A stretch of 64,000 nucleotides of DNA from Wolfiporia cocos (Eukaryota > Basidiomycota > Agaricomycetes > Polyporales > Phaeolaceae). Below, piece after piece: positions 12,201-22,171 of this stretch. The translations under genes and the position numbers were made by a program. Under the pieces are notes generated by a model. That model had not been told where the DNA came from. It saw only the letters and a list, made by a program, of their open reading frames with translations, and did not search any database. The stretch is from the NCBI GenBank assembly GCA_029448655.1, contig JACCLO010000002.1, forward strand, positions 1-64,000, written 5' to 3'. Every line of letters starts with the position of its first letter. Position 1 is the first letter of the stretch.

Positions 12201-13764
12201 GTCGTTTCCGAACACAAGGATGTTGTCTAGGTAGACAATGACCTTTCCTTCTCTAATAAGGTCACCTAGGATATCGTTCATCATGTGTTGGAACATGCTG
12301 GGTGCATTACAAAAACCGAAGTACATGACTACAGCTTCGTAAAGGCCGTTAGGCGTAATGAATGCGGTCTTCCATTCATCTCCCTCCTTGATTCTTACAT
12401 TGTTGTAACCCCAACGCAAGTCGAGCTTCGTAAATATCGAAGCCTGGCTAAGCTTATCGATAAGCTCGTCTATGCGTGGGAGAGGGTACCTATTTTTAAT
12501 GGTCAAGTCGTTTACTTTTCGGTAATCGACTACCATTCGGGCTCCGCCGTCTTTTTTAGGGACGAAGAAGACCGGGCTCGCGATCGGGGATTTCGAGTGT
12601 CGGATGTAGCCCTTCCGTAACTCTTCCTGAATCCACTGATCTAGCGAGTTCGCTTCCTGAGGAGACATCTTGTATGCCTTACTCGGGGGCGGTAGTACCG
12701 CGTTATCGGGGAAGTCGATGGCGTGGTCGTATGGTTTCCGTTCGGGCATCCTTTCGGATGCGCGTTGAGAAAATACCGTGGGACCAAACTCCTGGTATTC
12801 CTCCGGAACCAAGGATTTCCATTTCTGGAGATCCGCATCTGTCAGGAATTCATCATCCGACTTCTCCGTTATCGACTGAATGGCGTCGATAAGGAGTTCC
12901 GTTCCTTCGTCAAGGGTGTTCACCCAAGCGACAAATGGATTCTCAGGCTGCTCTAAGCCAAGAAAATCTATTGGAAAGTCGTTGATGATCTGATAGATGT
13001 TGCGGGGTTCGATTTCGTCTTCTTCCTCGGAAATCGAAACCCGTTTGCCATGTTTACATTTTTCCGTACATCGATATGTGAAGGTTCCTTCCGGCCAATT
13101 GAAGTCCGGGTTGTGTTTCAGGAACCAGTCATATCCGAGGATCACATCCACATTCTGTACGTCCATTACGTACAAGAATTCGGTGGACTTGTGTTCCTCG
13201 TGCACCATATAAGCTTTTACTGCCATATTGATATTACCGGCGGTATTAGAGGTACCGTCGGCGTTGCGAATCTCGAGGGGCGAAGGTAGTTTCTGAGTAA
13301 CTAACTTTTCCTCATGGACGAGTTTCTTATCAATGACGCTTATTGATGCACCGGTGTCGATTAATGCCATGGCGTTAACCATATACCCACAGTTCTACTT
13401 CGATGGAGAATGATTTATTATCGTCTCGGGAATCATTTCCATGTACAACGTTACACAAAGTAAAGAACTTGAGCGCGAGTGGGTCAGGATGAAAGTATTG
13501 TACAGGAGGGGCACGTGTAGCTAGTGTCCTTGTCCTCCGGGCAAAGTCCGTTGCCGAGTTTCCGAGTATACCGATATGGGATACCGAGTGACGTACGACC
13601 GCCTTATCTTCCCACAAGATAAGGGGTCTCTGTGAAGCCTCTTCGTAGAGGTGCGCTTCTTCGGGGCGCTGTACACTCCCAGCCGCTGCGGGGCTGGTGT
13701 GTTCTTCACAGAACGTCTTCGAGACGTGTGGTTGGAGCGAGGGGAACCGAGATGGTCCCGACAT
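9260..13764 (-). pseudogene. B1 pol: protease-RT-RNase H-integrase-chromodomain-dUTPase, broken
   Basis: Read leftward from about 13764, overlapping the end of gag by 59 bases in another frame, as in B2. Domains in order: IDTGAS protease, RT, RNase H, HHCC and DDE integrase, GPY/F-type tail, chromodomain, and trimeric-type dUTPase ending in the GFGSTGK arm. Lesions compared with B2: a short deletion just before the protease (about 13382) that shifts frame; YLDD of RT changed to YLDN (codon 12222-12224); six codons missing in RNase H near 11690; a one-base deletion near 10455 after the integrase core; a one-base insertion near 9475 within the dUTPase. The dUTPase C terminus, missing in B2, is preserved here. 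Confidence 0.92.
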
Positions 13765-16395
13765 TGGCGACGGTGGTGGCGGGGGCCGAGGGTCCTGCTG
13801 AGTTTGAGTCAGCCGCGACTTCTTCCCAGATCGTTTGGGCACGATACGTCTTGCCATCCGCGGGGGGCGCCGAGTACGGCTTCTTGCCAGAAGCCTGTCC
13901 CTTTCCACTACCCGTAGGAGCAGCGGACTTCTTGTCAGAAGCAGCCGCATCCTTCGTCTGTTGCTGTTCGTACCGCTGAGCGGCGGGTACGAACGTGCCG
14001 TTTGCCTTGTCCTCCCGCAATTTTGGGCAGGAGTTGAACCAGTGACCCTTCTGCTTGCAGTATGTGCAGAGGGCGTCAGGGTTTGGTGCGGCGGCGGGCT
14101 TCTTGGCAGGCGCCTTCCCCTTGTCCTTTTTCTTCTCCGACTTCTTCACAGAAGCTGTTACGGTTATTTTGATTTTTTGAACATCCGCAGAACTCACCAC
14201 CGGTCGAATACGATACAGGGACTTGTTGCGCAACCAACTCCCCTGGCTACTCGTGACTCTACTGGGCGCATCCCCAGTTGTACTAGTCTATAGGGCGCGT
14301 TTCATCACTGGCAGATCCAACTCTGCCACCGTTTCATGTTCATCGTTCATTAGCTGATAGATGGCGTTCAACCACCATCATTCCTATCTATCGTCTCGGA
14401 TATATCACTACATACTTATCAAACGTTTGGTACTATAGCGTAGATAGTAGCGGTGACATCTGGGACAAGCTTGACCCCTGAAAACTAACGTAGTATATAA
14501 ACTCGTGTACTTACTGTCGAGGCTCTTCAGCTCGACCTTGTTGTATAAACAAGAAGTCTTATACTCGTTCTCCAACGTAGGAAACTACGCTTAGTATTTC
14601 TCGCTCGAGCAACTGAACGACTAAGTCCTCGAAGTGCACACTAACTTCTTGGACTTAGGCAAGTCTTATATTCTATTAGACTTGCATCCGAACAGATTAT
14701 ATCCTCTAACGCGTATTGGATATTAACCGATCTCCTAAGAACTTCACTTAGGACCCGAAGGCATCTAACGAGTATTTGCCTTGCATACGGCGACACGCTT
14801 ATGTGCAGAAGAACGATCTATATTCACGACTCGAATATACGAACGGGTATTCGACCCGTAACAGAAGCGGAGGACGTCTCCTTCTTTTCGGCAGGGGCCG
14901 AGTCCTTCTTGCTGGCCTTCTCGAAGATCGAGCCCTTGATCTTGTCCGGATATGATGTTTGGTACATTTCCAGAGCGAAATCGATGAGGGGCTCGATGTC
15001 GGTCGGGGCCTTGAAGAACGGGGTCTTTCCGAGGACGTTTAAGGTGTCCTTAACCTTTTCGGGGAGAGTCTCGGTGAATTCCCACACCAGAGTCTCGTTG
15101 GCGGTTTCGGAGAGTCGGCCAAGGGTGCGGAACCGTTCGCAGTAATTGAAGTAGTTCGATTCTGCCAATTCCTTGCCCTTCGTGCCGTAGTAGCCGCAAA
15201 TTTCCTTCTTCGCGATCTCCTTGTCCATCATTTTCCCATATTGCACCATTACGGATTTGGTGAAATCCTCCCAGGTGCTGAGAGGTTCACCGTTTCCTGC
15301 CTTTTTGATGAGAGGCGAGAAAAATTTGTATGCGTCCCCTGTGACGCGGAAGAGGGCCGTGGTGATACGGTCATGGTCATCGTAGACCCTGAGCGTACCG
15401 AAGTACAGGCCCATCTTCTCCACCCATTCCTGTGCAGTCACCTTTCCAGATGACCCAGAGAATTTGGGGGGAGGGGGAATTTTCAGGTTTTGAGGCAGAC
15501 CTGGAATCTGCGGGGCGACGGCTGCTGCAGCGGCAGCAGCGGCCTCGGCTGCTCGGGTTCGAGCAGTGTTGGGGGCCAGTGCGGGTTCTTCCAGGGGCGT
15601 GCGGACACCGGGAGGGTTGGGAACGGAGGGATTCTTACGACTCCTCCGAAGTTCTTCCTCAACTTTCTCCATGCGCTCGGCGAACGCATCCTCGAGGTCG
15701 TCGAGTCGGGACCGGTAGTCCTTCCGGAGTTCCTTCTCCATTTCGGAGAACTTGGCGGTGTACTCCTGTCGGAGTTCCTTTCCAAGGTCCACCAAAGTGG
15801 ACAGAACTTCGTTGCGGACTGAATTGACCGCTTCGTGTAGCTCGTCTTGGGCCTTCTGTTCGATTGCCCTGGATTGCCCAGCCCGGGAGTCGATTCTGCC
15901 ATGGATTTGCTCCAGGCGGGCGTACACCATCCGTCCGAGGGTGTTCACCTTGTTGTGAAAGATTGCCGCACTTCGTTGTACGGCGGCATCGAGGATTGCC
16001 CCATGAAGGGGTCCATCCACCTTGTGTTGGTCCTTCTCTGGGAGGTACGCCTTGAGGCCGGCTTCGACCTCAGCACTGGGTTGTCGTGCTGCGCCCGAAT
16101 ATTCTATCTCCATGTTGGTGACGACCCCGATTGGCCGAGTGTAGCGAGCCGGGGGATATCCGGGGATAGGTGTGCCTGGACGCGTTCCCATGGGGTTGGA
16201 CGGGGAGTCCCTTTGTGGGGGGACATACTCGAGTACGTCCTCTTCCTCTTCCTCTTCCTCTTCCTCGCTTAGGTGCTCCAGGGTCACCAGGGGTTGAGTC
16301 CCTGAGGGCCCTGCTACCGGGGTCACCGGACCTTCTGAGCGGAGGCGCATCTTGCGAGGGGCGAGGGGGGTGCTAACGGAGGAGGTGGAAGACAT
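13706..16395 (-). pseudogene. B1 gag, split by LTR I
   Basis: Structural Gag. The N-terminal part (16395 down to 14864) has an acidic run, coiled-coil-rich middle, an Ala-rich linker and the capsid-like core (PPPPKFSGSSGKVTAQEW... ALFRVTGDAYKFF). The C-terminal part (14155 down to 13706) has a Lys-rich linker and the zinc knuckle CTYCKQKGHWFNSCP (CX2CX4HX4C). The two halves are separated by LTR I; removing the LTR and one 5-bp duplication (713 bases) rejoins them in the same frame. Apart from that insertion the frame looks open, unlike B2 gag, which has a stop. Confidence 0.92.
14156..14863 (+). repeat. Solo LTR I in B1 gag
   Basis: 708 bp with 8-bp inverted ends TGTTACGG/CCGTAACA (an inner base differs) and a perfect 5-bp target duplication GAAGC (14151-14155, 14864-14868). 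A TATA box (GTAGTATATAAAC) near 14492 followed by a stem-loop (GTCGAGG...CTCGAC) gives the orientation. It is not related in sequence to the TGTCAC-type LTRs around it, and no coding part of this family is in the window. Other copies: 30455-31032 and 32323-33503. Confidence 0.85.
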
Positions 16396-16532
16396 TTTGT
16401 GAATCTGTTTATGACGAATGTGTTACTCATTGTCTTAGATTCTTAAGAAGGGATTTTGGTTTGAAAGCTGCAACTTTCGTTATAGATCACACTCGCACTC
16501 TATTTCAGAGTTAAAAGATGATAGTATTTCTA

Positions 16533-17456
16533 CTATACAATCGCGAGTATATCCTCTTCTACCGAAGTAGTTGAGGGCCCTGCCACCTTGTCAGGTGGTG
16601 TTACACCGAAGGCAAAAGTAATTTGTAGCGCTACGCATTCTGCTACGATACGAGCTAAGTCCGTATGCCAATCCAAAAAGGAAATATTGCCGAGCTGCTT
16701 GCAATACTTTTTCATAATTCTCCAGTCTCTATTGGTGATCCTCCCCCGTCCCGCTCTATCCTTTACGTTATCCACCAAATCCTCCAATTCTACTACCATA
16801 GTATGGAAACGCATGTCGTTTTCCATATGGAAGCCTGGGTAATTAGGGGGGTGGTTGGCGAGAGGAGTGAGACGAGTGAGAGTGCCTTCTAGCATGGGAA
16901 TAACTTGATCGCATGCTTGGAGAGGCTTCTTCTTCCCGAAGACGAGGGAAGGGTCGAGAATCTTGTGGTTGGCCGGAACGGAGGGTCCGGCCGCTGGGCT
17001 GGAGAGACGGAGGGCCAGTGAAGAAGCTGCTTGCTTGGCTTCCTTGGCGGCTTGTTTGGCGGCGATTCGCTTATTCAGCTTATCGTGGGCGAGCTTGAGC
17101 TTGTTGAGTTCGCGGAGTTCAATAAGGTTCTCCATGGCGGTAATGGAAGCGGCTAGCTTCTCTTCCTCTGTCCAGATGCGCTTGGCAAGTGGAACTGGCT
17201 TGGGAGGTCGAGGAGCGGGTATCCCAGCCTCAGCGATGTGCTTTGGCATGTGGACGGGAATCTCCCAAAGATGGAGCTTCCCAGTGTAATCTTCCTTTAC
17301 AGGAAGCGTGTATGTGACGTCCTCTGCCCGAGGAATGTCGGCGGTGTCGATGCGGCTGAGAAGGGATCGCTTTGCCGGTTTGACGTAAGGGGCAGTGGAG
17401 GAGCCACGGGTGCGACGGGTAACGCGGGGCATGATTCTAGAAAGTGCAGCCTTCAT
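16533..17456 (-). CDS. B1 ORF1, conserved accessory protein of unknown function
   Basis: 307 codons, open from ATG to stop, placed between the leader and gag. The protein has a basic N terminus (RVTRRTRG), a Pro-rich segment, a long charged helical stretch (about residues 95-145: EEEKLAASITAMENLIELREL...) and a C-terminal helical domain. It is nearly identical to B2 ORF1 (37618-38541). No transmembrane segment, signal peptide, zinc finger or enzyme motif is visible. Family A has a protein of similar size, layout and C-terminal pattern in the same position. I do not recognise the family. The frame stays open although the rest of B1 is decayed. Confidence 0.8.
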   Translation of the reverse strand: MKAALSRIMPRVTRRTRGSSTAPYVKPAKRSLLSRIDTADIPRAEDVTYTLPVKEDYTGKLHLWEIPVHMPKHIAEAGIPAPRPPKPVPLAKRIWTEEEKLAASITAMENLIELRELNKLKLAHDKLNKRIAAKQAAKEAKQAASSLALRLSSPAAGPSVPANHKILDPSLVFGKKKPLQACDQVIPMLEGTLTRLTPLANHPPNYPGFHMENDMRFHTMVVELEDLVDNVKDRAGRGRITNRDWRIMKKYCKQLGNISFLDWHTDLARIVAECVALQITFAFGVTPPDKVAGPSTTSVEEDILAIV

Positions 17457-18474
17457 GAGAAACGAAGTTTCCCAGTGATACGTCCAAGAACAGGAATAGA
17501 AGGGTTTATGTAAGGTAGGGTAGTGGACTCCTTTTCAGGAGCAAAGAAGGTGTACTACGGGGCATAATTACTCTTATGTTGCGCGCAAACCCTGTGCCGA
17601 GACGGCGCGGATATTCGCATGACCCTAATGGTCAGAGGCGCCGACTCCAGGGGTAGAGTTGCTGACTGCCAGGCCGGTTCCTGGGTCAGATGATTGGGAT
17701 TCGGATACACGACACCGCCCCGGAGGGACGATGCCGGAAAGTGGCTGGGATGTTACATCCCTTAGCCTGTCCATGCTTCAACAATGAGGTTGCCGTCTAT
17801 AGCCACATGGGTGTCACATCAGGGCTAAAAAACCACTGTCGATCTAAGATCGCGAGACAGCAGCGCTCCACATCCCGAAGGAGTGGGCCACGCGCTTCTC
17901 TTCCGATGGGGCCCCAAATCCGTTTGACCCATGCTCGCATGCCGAGCTGCCCGGAGGACTTATGCTATTGGCTACCGCAAGTGACCTATGGCAGGGTGAT
18001 TTTTTACGTCACCCCCCTCACTGCTTTTCCCATAACGGGTTCAAAGCAGGTCCCTTACGCCTGGGAGGCGGCTTTGGAAAATTCCCATGCCATCATAGTG
18101 ATGACCCTGTGGATAGTGATGGGGCGCTGAACAACGCTTGCCATGACAGGGGGTTGGGCGCACACAGGCAGACCGTCCCTTTTTCTCCACAGGCGGGTCT
18201 TAACCGCGCATAGTCCAAGCTTGTCAGCGAGGACCATGTCTCCTTGACCCTGGAGTCCGGGTTAGGTAGGCCTCCTGCCTAAAAAGGCAGTGTGGCTTTC
18301 CTGGTTGCCAATCCTCTGCCGAGGATGGCGATGTATCCCCCAGATCTCAACTATCACCCCAAACTCTTTGTCAAGAGTAGGGATGTGCGCAGCAACGAGC
18401 AATAGCCCCTGTAGGATAGAAACCCAGACCCAAGCGCAAGCGCAAGGGCGGGGGTAGGGGGAGATTTGTTCTTA
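17457..18474 (-). other. B1 5' leader with self-primer binding site
   Basis: About 1 kb between the 5' LTR and ORF1, highly similar to the B2 leader (36599-37617) and with no conserved coding pattern. The 11 bases AGAACAAATCT (minus strand, 18472-18462) start two bases inside the LTR end and are the exact complement of AGATTTGTTCT in this copy's LTR (minus, 18983-18973). Confidence 0.75.
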
Positions 18475-19477
18475 TGACACAGACTAGACTGTGGGACTCA
18501 CACTATAACCTTATAAACGACTTGAAGGAGTTGTTGGAGGTTGGTGAGGAGACTAGTGGGCGCAAGCAGAGATGTTATGTGTCACAAGCCGATTTTCTCC
18601 AACTAGCTTACGACTAGAAACAACCCTTATCTTATCTAAGCGCCCGCCTATGCATCACGTGCAAGGACCCCGAACACCCCACACGTGCCTACACAAACCC
18701 CGGACACCCTTGATGTGGCTCTACACCTACGATAGGGTTTACCATACTCTAAACGGTCTATCAGCTCACGTAATACTGTATAGTAGCCAAACATGTACAA
18801 ACAGTCTACGAGCATATATACCAGCCAGACGAGCAGGGAGCACCCCAGACTCGTCTTGGCCTTTGTTGCCTTGAGTAGCCTCAGACTAGGAATACGCTTC
18901 CACGCGAGTAATATTCCCCTGAGTAGTTGCTTGAGATAGCGCTTGTGTCATTATGTGACTGTGCGAATGCAGAGAACAAATCTAAGGCTTATCCGCAGTG
19001 ATAGCCCCACTTATATACATGCTTTGTTTGGTTACTCAAAGAGGAGCCAAACAGCTAGACGGTCTGTGCGCAGACATAACTAATACAGCTAAGTCGTTAA
19101 CTACAGTAGACCATGTGCGCCGGTAATGGCCGCACCAGTAAGATTGTGTGTTTGGACCGTGGGTCCATGTTGTGGAAGTGGCGTTGCTACGTTAGTAAGC
19201 CATGCACGTGATAACTATATACCGGTATCGGGATATGAGTAATACTAAGGGCATTGGCATGTGATAACGAGCGGGCCGCTTATCCAATTGTACTGACATA
19301 GCCCGATATCGGGATATGAGTAAAGCGCGTGACACCGGAGGTTAGTCCGTTGAGTCATTGACGCGTATAAACGTGTTATGTACGCGTTGTTATGACAAGT
19401 GGACGTACACCGCGTTGTGTACGTGTTGTTTGGTTGCGTGTACGTGTAGACGGGCTCTTAACAGCGTAAATGTCTAC
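18475..19477 (-). repeat. LTR B, 5' LTR of B1, split by LTR F and truncated
   Basis: 18475-18579 and 18956-19477 match LTR B; the split is caused by a solo LTR F. The outer end is lost: the match stops at ...GTCTAC (19477), about 70 bases short of the TGTCAC terminus, where an LTR A begins. The TATA box and putative transcript start near 18983 are kept. Confidence 0.9.
18580..18950 (+). repeat. Solo LTR F inside the B1 5' LTR
   Basis: 371 bp, TGTCACAAGCCG...GCTTGTGTCA, with perfect 5-bp duplications TTATG (18575-18579 and 18951-18955). Related to the LTRs at 33889-34261 and 55420-55792. Contains a TATA box (GCATATATACCAGCC) near 18813 followed by AGACTCGTCTT, the predicted transcript start of family F. 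Confidence 0.92.
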
Positions 19478-20096
19478 TAACACAAGATAACACTTACTTG
19501 TAATGTTCTTGGTATTTGCTGGTTAGGCAAGGGATAAGCAGGTGTTAAGCAGGATACGTTGAGTGGTTAACTCGTAGTATGAATGCAATGAATAGAACTG
19601 AGGCAATAGCGCTCAGCAAGTCCAGTATATATACATGATAAATAAGACCCCTAACAGTCTTATTAGATAATACTAGTGTCCGTATTCGTATGTACAAGTC
19701 CCCAGGTACCTAATTACTTAGTAATATACGATAAATACATATACCGATCAAAACCGGGATATAGGAAGGCGGCGTAGGCCGCACGAATGGCATTTTGCGC
19801 TCTTGTCATTACAAAGACGGGGCGTGACCAAAGCCCGGTCCGCTGACGTTTATACGCTGACTGCTTCCGGACGGAATGTCCGATTGGCTGGAACTAGACA
19901 TGTGACTGATGGTAACTACTAATGATAAGGTAAGACCGTCGTTACGGGAGATAACGCGGCCATCATTCGGCACGTATGTAACCGTTAACTTATGAACCAG
20001 ATAAGCTAGTTATTGGTCTAGAAAGTCGTAGATAATTCGTAGAATTGCCGGAAAAATAGTAAGAAATATAGGGAAACTAGGAGAATTCTTGTGACA
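19478..20096 (-). repeat. LTR A, 3' LTR of remnant A1
   Basis: Complete 619-bp LTR A in reverse (TAACACAAG...CTTGTGACA on plus). The next bases, TTACCCCCCCCTTAG, are the family A polypurine tract, so this is a 3' LTR and not a solo LTR. Its outer edge interrupts the B1 5' LTR. Confidence 0.92.
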
Positions 20097-20186
20097 TTAC
20101 CCCCCCCTTAGATTTCAACGACCCCGTTGAGAGTAGAAGTTGTGCTAGAGCCCATTGAAGGGTTAGTCTTTACGATTTTTCCACTT

Positions 20187-20356
20187 TTATTGTCCTGTTG
20201 ATCCAAAACCTTGTGTACCGCGCTTGGTTGGCTTGTTGAACTGCTCGTTGTAGGGTCCACTTCCATGTAGGTGAGGTCGAATTTCTTTTTCGAACTTCTC
20301 CTTAGTCATGGATTCCTGTATTTCGGGCGTGATTGCTACTTCGCAAATTAGCTGCG
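20187..20356 (-). pseudogene. A1 pol remnant: C terminus of dUTPase
   Basis: Last 56 or so codons of family A pol: the end of dUTPase motif 4 (QLICEVA), a linker, and motif 5 RGTQGFGSTG before the stop. The rest of the A1 internal region is missing; at 20357 an LTR A in the opposite orientation begins. Confidence 0.85.
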
Positions 20357-20970
20357 TGTCACAAGAATTCTCCTAGTTTCCCTATATTTCTTACTATTTT
20401 TCCGGCAATTCTACGAATTATCTACGACTTTCTAGGCCAATAACTAGCTTATCTGGTTCATAAGTTAACGGTTACATACGTGCCGAATGATGGCCGCGTT
20501 ATCTCCCGTAACAACGGTCTTATCTTATCACTAGTAGTTACCATCAGTCACATGTCTAGTTTCAGCCAATCGGACATGCCGTCCGGAAGCAGTCAGCATA
20601 TAAACGTCAGCGGACCAGGCTTTGGTCACGCCCCGTCTTTGTAATGACAAGAGCGCAAAATGCCATTCGTGCGGCCTACGCCGCCTTCCTATATCCCGGT
20701 TTTGATCGGTATATGTATTTATCGTATATTACTAAGTACTTAGGTATCTGGGGACTTGTACATACGAATACGGACACTAGTATTATTAGACTGTTAGGGG
20801 TCTTATTTATCATGTATATATACTGGACTTGCTGAGCGCTATTGCCTCAGTTCTATTCATTGCATTCATACTACGAGTTAACCACTCAACGTATCCTGCT
20901 TAACAGCTACTACTCTTCGCCTAACCAGCAAACCCTTCAAGAATAACTAGTAAGTTGTTATCTTGTGTTA
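20357..20970 (+). repeat. LTR A in plus orientation, no target duplication
   Basis: About 614 bp from TGTCACAAGAATTC to CTTGTGTTA. Left flank GCTGCG is dUTPase sequence of A1; right flank AGATCT is ORF1 sequence of a family A element. The flanks do not match, so simple insertion followed by LTR-LTR recombination within one element does not explain it; a deletion or exchange between elements has happened. Confidence 0.88.
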
Positions 20971-21618
20971 AGATCTTCGTTCTTCATGGAGTCCTGACGG
21001 ACCCTTTGCTCCAGGTGTGTGGAGAGATCGTCGAAATCGGTGACGAGGGTGGTGAATTTTGCTATGATGGGGGCCGTGGTGGTTGCGTCGGGGACTTTCC
21101 ATAGCCGGAAAAGGTTCTTGTGGGCGGCGTTCATCTGTTTGTCGACGTCCAAGAACCAGTCCCACTTCTTCTCCGTGCAATGGACGTCCCTGGGGTTCGG
21201 AAGACCCCGTTTCTCGACCCACTCGGCCGGCATCCTAAGCTCCTCTACTCTCTCCAACAGCGACTTCTTGGGGGGCTGGATTCGCTCCCAAAGACTCCTC
21301 ACCATTCTCTCTTCCTCAGCCCTCTTCCTGGCTGCCTCGGCGATTAGCTGATCCAGGGTCTGTTTCTGGATCCGAGCCTCGAGCTTCTCCTTCTGTCGGA
21401 GAAGCTTGTCGAGCTTCTTCCACCTGATGTCGTCGAGGGCGGCCTCATGGTTGACCCTTCGGATCTCCTCCGGGTCAGGGTTCGGCTTCCTATAGAAGAC
21501 GTCTTTGCCCTTTCGGGACTTTCCTCGCTTTGGGGCTGTGACCGCGGAAATGCGGTCTTCGAGCGATTTAGAGGAGGCAATGTGCCATTCCTCGCGCTCC
21601 CCCTTAGCGGCGTTTCAC
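20971..21618 (-). pseudogene. Family A ORF1 fragment
   Basis: Reads leftward with similarity to A4 ORF1 (46420-47235), from just after its start codon to about residue 225 (ending ...RQDSMKNEDL). It is truncated at its end by the plus-oriented LTR A and at its start by the partial LTR A at 21619. The upstream part near 21590-21610 is out of frame relative to the rest or altered. Confidence 0.85.
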
Positions 21619-22082
21619 GGATGATAAATAAGACCCCTAACAGTCTAATTAGATAATACTAGTGCCCGTATTCGTATGTACAAGTCCCCAGATACCTAAG
21701 TACTTAGTAATATACGATAAATACATATACCGATCAAAACCGGGATATAGAAGGGCGGCATAGGCCGCACGAATGGCATTTTGCGCTCTTGTCATTACAA
21801 AGACGGGGCGTGACCAAAGCCCGGTCCGCTGACGTTTATACGCTGACTGCTTCCGGACGGAATGTCCGATTGGCTGGAACTAGACATGTGACTGATGGTA
21901 ACTACTTGTGATAAGATAAGACCGTCGTTACGGGAGATAACGCGGCCATCATTTGGCACGTATGTAACCGTTAACTTATGAACCAGATAAGCTAGTTATT
22001 GGTCTAGAAAGTCGTAGATAATTCGTAGAATTGCCGGAAAAATAGTAAGAAATATAGGGAAACTAGGAGAATTCTTGTGACA
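21619..22082 (-). repeat. Partial LTR A, 3' LTR of A2
   Basis: Lacks about 160 bases at the end that would be LTR 3' (R/U5 side): it begins at the TATA region (ATGATAAATAAGACC). It ends TGTGACA at 22082 directly against the polypurine tract of A2, so it is the A2 3' LTR fused to a foreign ORF1 fragment. Confidence 0.88.
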
Positions 22083-22171
22083 TTACCCCCCCTTAGATTT
22101 CAACGACCCCGTTGAGAGTAGAAGTTGTGCTAGAGCCCATTGAAGGGTTAGACTTTACGATTTTTCTACTT

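Larger units (their letters stand above)
5481..19477 (-). mobile_element. Element B1: family B chromovirus, minus strand, nested and decayed
   Basis: A Ty3/gypsy retrotransposon read leftward: 5' LTR (18475-19477), leader, ORF1, gag, pol and 3' LTR (5481-9224). It is inserted in the X element; the left flank is CCGTG, but the matching duplication cannot be checked because the outer end of the 5' LTR (about 70 bases) is replaced by an LTR A. It carries LTR D with a DNA transposon and LTR E in its 3' LTR, LTR I in gag and LTR F in its 5' LTR. Pol holds several frameshifts and a catalytic substitution, so this is a dead copy; B2 at 34972 is the better-preserved sister. Confidence 0.93.
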
